A stretch of 49,281 nucleotides of DNA from Rhodospirillales bacterium (lineage in GTDB: Bacteria; Pseudomonadota; Alphaproteobacteria; CACIAM-22H2), in NCBI GenBank assembly GCA_947445225.1, contig CANFCX010000006.1:1-49281 (forward strand). Reading direction: 5' to 3'. The position numbers were made by a program, and so were the translations under genes. The notes below the pieces were generated by a model. That model saw nothing but the letters and a program-made list of their open reading frames with translations, did not search any database and was not told the origin of the DNA. Positions 48,029-49,281 of this stretch are shown here, piece after piece (positions within the stretch are counted from its first letter, which is position 1; each line of letters opens with the position of its first letter).

Positions 48029-49281
48029 GTGGCGTTACAATCGGGAAGCTTTCTTGACGGGGCGACCACTGAGTCCGCCGCCGCGGGGCCTGGTCCCCAA
48101 ATTACCACGATCACGGCCGAATCAGGCGTCAACCTACTGGTTCCAGGTCAAAATTTCTTATTTCAGGCCGAATATGTCCGACAGGGGCCGGACCTTTTGC
48201 TTGTGGGTGCCGACGGCCGTCAGGTTCTGATTCGCGATTTCTTAGCCGTCGAGACGCCGCCTTCGCTGTTGAGCGAGGGTGGCCCGATCATGTGGGGTGA
48301 CTGGGCGGCGACCTTGGCCGGCCCGCTGGCTCCAAACCAATACGCCCAGGCCGGCTTCGGCAACGATCTCATCGCCCAGGCGCAGACCGACGCCATTGGT
48401 CGCGTGCAAAAAGTCCAAGGCCAAATCATCGCCGTACGCCCGACCGGCGCCCGCGTCGATCTCAAGGTTGGCGATCCGGTCTTCCAAGGCGATTCGCTGG
48501 AGACGCGTCCGGGTGCTTCGGTTGGCATCGTCTTTGCCGACCGCACCACGTTCTCGCTTGGCGAGAACGCAAAGATGTTGCTCGACAAGCTGATCTACGA
48601 CCCTGGGACGCAAAAGGGCAGCATGGTGCTGTCGATGCTGCAGGGCGCATTTCTGCTGGTCAGCGGCGACGTCGCCAAGTCCAATCCCGACGGCATGACG
48701 GTGCGGACGCCGGTGGCCACGATCGGTATCCGCGGCTCAACGGTGCTCGGCGAGACCGGAGGCGAGGGGTTTGAAAGCCGCTTCGCGCTGGCGCGCGATC
48801 CACCGGTCTTCGGTCAGGATCCGCCACCGCTCGGCCAGGTCGAGATTCGCAACCTCGGCGGCGTCCAGAGGCTGACGAGTGAAAATGCGATGACCCAGGT
48901 CAGCAGCTTCATTTTCAGCCCCACCGTCCCGGTGCAGGTAACCAAGACAACGCTACTGACCAGCATCGGCAACGCGATCAATTCGTTGCCAGCGCAGCCG
49001 CCCGCAATCGTTCGGACGGGCGGGGCCGGCCCTGGTGGCGCCGGCGGTGGTGCTTCGGGTGGCGGCCCGGGGCAGCCAGCGTCGGGTGGGCCGCAGCAGC
49101 CCGGCGCCGGTGATCCGCCCGGAGGCCCCCCTCCGGGCCAGGGCCCGCTCGGAGGTCCGCCAATCGGAGGCCCCCCTCCGGGCGAGGGCCCGCTCGGAGG
49201 TCCGCCAATCGGAGGCCCCCCTCCGGGCGAGGGCCCGCTCGGAGGTCCGCCAATCGGCGGCCCCCCTCCGGGCGAGGGCCC
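48029..49281 (+). CDS. FecR-domain protein, probable large secreted adhesin (5' part)
   Basis: The reading frame starts at GTG 48029 (AGGGGA 8 nt upstream; an in-frame TAG at 48014 excludes an earlier start) and runs off the window with no stop. No Sec signal is visible. The N-terminus (TESAAAGPGPQITTITAESGVNLLVPGQNFLFQAEYVRQG) and a following FecR domain (about 137-240: KVGDPVFQGDSLETRPGASVGIVFADRTTFSLGENAKM, then TPVATIGIRGSTVLG) are typical of proteins exported by type I systems. A Gly/Pro-rich 15-residue repeat begins at about residue 365. An outer-surface adhesin is inferred; the rest of the gene is outside. Confidence 0.8.
   Translation, partial: MALQSGSFLDGATTESAAAGPGPQITTITAESGVNLLVPGQNFLFQAEYVRQGPDLLLVGADGRQVLIRDFLAVETPPSLLSEGGPIMWGDWAATLAGPLAPNQYAQAGFGNDLIAQAQTDAIGRVQKVQGQIIAVRPTGARVDLKVGDPVFQGDSLETRPGASVGIVFADRTTFSLGENAKMLLDKLIYDPGTQKGSMVLSMLQGAFLLVSGDVAKSNPDGMTVRTPVATIGIRGSTVLGETGGEGFESRFALARDPPVFGQDPPPLGQVEIRNLGGVQRLTSENAMTQVSSFIFSPTVPVQVTKTTLLTSIGNAINSLPAQPPAIVRTGGAGPGGAGGGASGGGPGQPASGGPQQPGAGDPPGGPPPGQGPLGGPPIGGPPPGEGPLGGPPIGGPPPGEGPLGGPPIGGPPPGEG
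49121..49281 (+). repeat. 45-bp tandem repeat coding for Gly/Pro-rich 15-mers
   Basis: The unit, about 45 bp, encodes GGPPPGEGPLGGPPI. About 3.6 copies fit before the window ends. Copies are almost identical at the DNA level (the first has a Q in place of E, the last a silent GGA-to-GGC change), suggesting recent expansion or slippage. The repeat is in frame with the FecR-domain protein and continues past the window. Confidence 0.9.

Noticed and set aside
49121-49281. CRISPR array
   Set aside because: The repeats are directly adjacent, in frame, code for a Gly/Pro protein and have no spacers.

Overview
The window is a GC-rich, gene-dense chromosomal segment that reads as an alphaproteobacterium, probably Rhodospirillales-like. 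The reasons are the fused anthranilate synthase TrpE(G), a Fur protein without the C-terminal CxxC pairs, the ornithine-lipid pair olsB-olsA, the order rimP-nusA-rnpM(ylxR)-infB-rbfA-truB-rpsO-pnp, frequent GTG/TTG starts, and many ATGA/GTGA stop-start overlaps. I saw no rRNA, tRNA or CRISPR array. The species is not identifiable by eye.

Left part (1-13.7 kb). It opens with probable mobile-element debris abutting a 5'-truncated pirin gene. Next come a GGDEF/EAL-like gene split by an in-frame TAA, two secreted Sel1-repeat proteins, and trpE(G) on the minus strand. Ahead of trpE(G) is a short leader peptide rich in Trp codons (TrpL) with alternative stem-loops. A Tat-exported amidohydrolase-like protein, a UDP-glucuronate-4-epimerase-like enzyme, an ABC1/UbiB kinase paired with an M3 oligopeptidase, and a FadD-like acyl-CoA ligase follow.

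Sugar island (13.8-23.4 kb). Eight minus-strand genes, nearly all overlapping, look like one polysaccharide sugar operon: amidotransferase of the PseA/WbpG type, methyltransferase, GNAT acetyltransferase, Gfo/Idh/MocA dehydrogenase, DegT aminotransferase, NAD-dependent epimerase/dehydratase, SpsF/NeuA-like cytidylyltransferase, and an unrecognised 122-residue protein. Divergent from it, behind a palindrome, is what looks like a deletion scar. It has a Wza-like signal peptide joined, out of frame, to the Tyr-rich tail of a Wzc-type tyrosine kinase. A membrane protein and a Bax-type glucosaminidase follow.

Housekeeping part (23.4-46.3 kb). This holds ddpX-like, tsaB-rimI, fur, olsB-olsA, miaB-phoH-ybeY-corC-lnt, an XRE regulator, metK-trmB, then rimP-nusA-rnpM-infB-rbfA-truB and rpsO-pnp, and a glycerophosphodiester phosphodiesterase. 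A promoter followed by an intrinsic terminator lies in the rimP leader, an attenuator-like arrangement.

Right end (46.4-49.3 kb). A nitronate-monooxygenase/PfaD-like flavoprotein with a CxxCxxxC motif is followed by a FecR-domain protein. The latter runs off the window inside a 45-bp Gly/Pro-rich tandem repeat.
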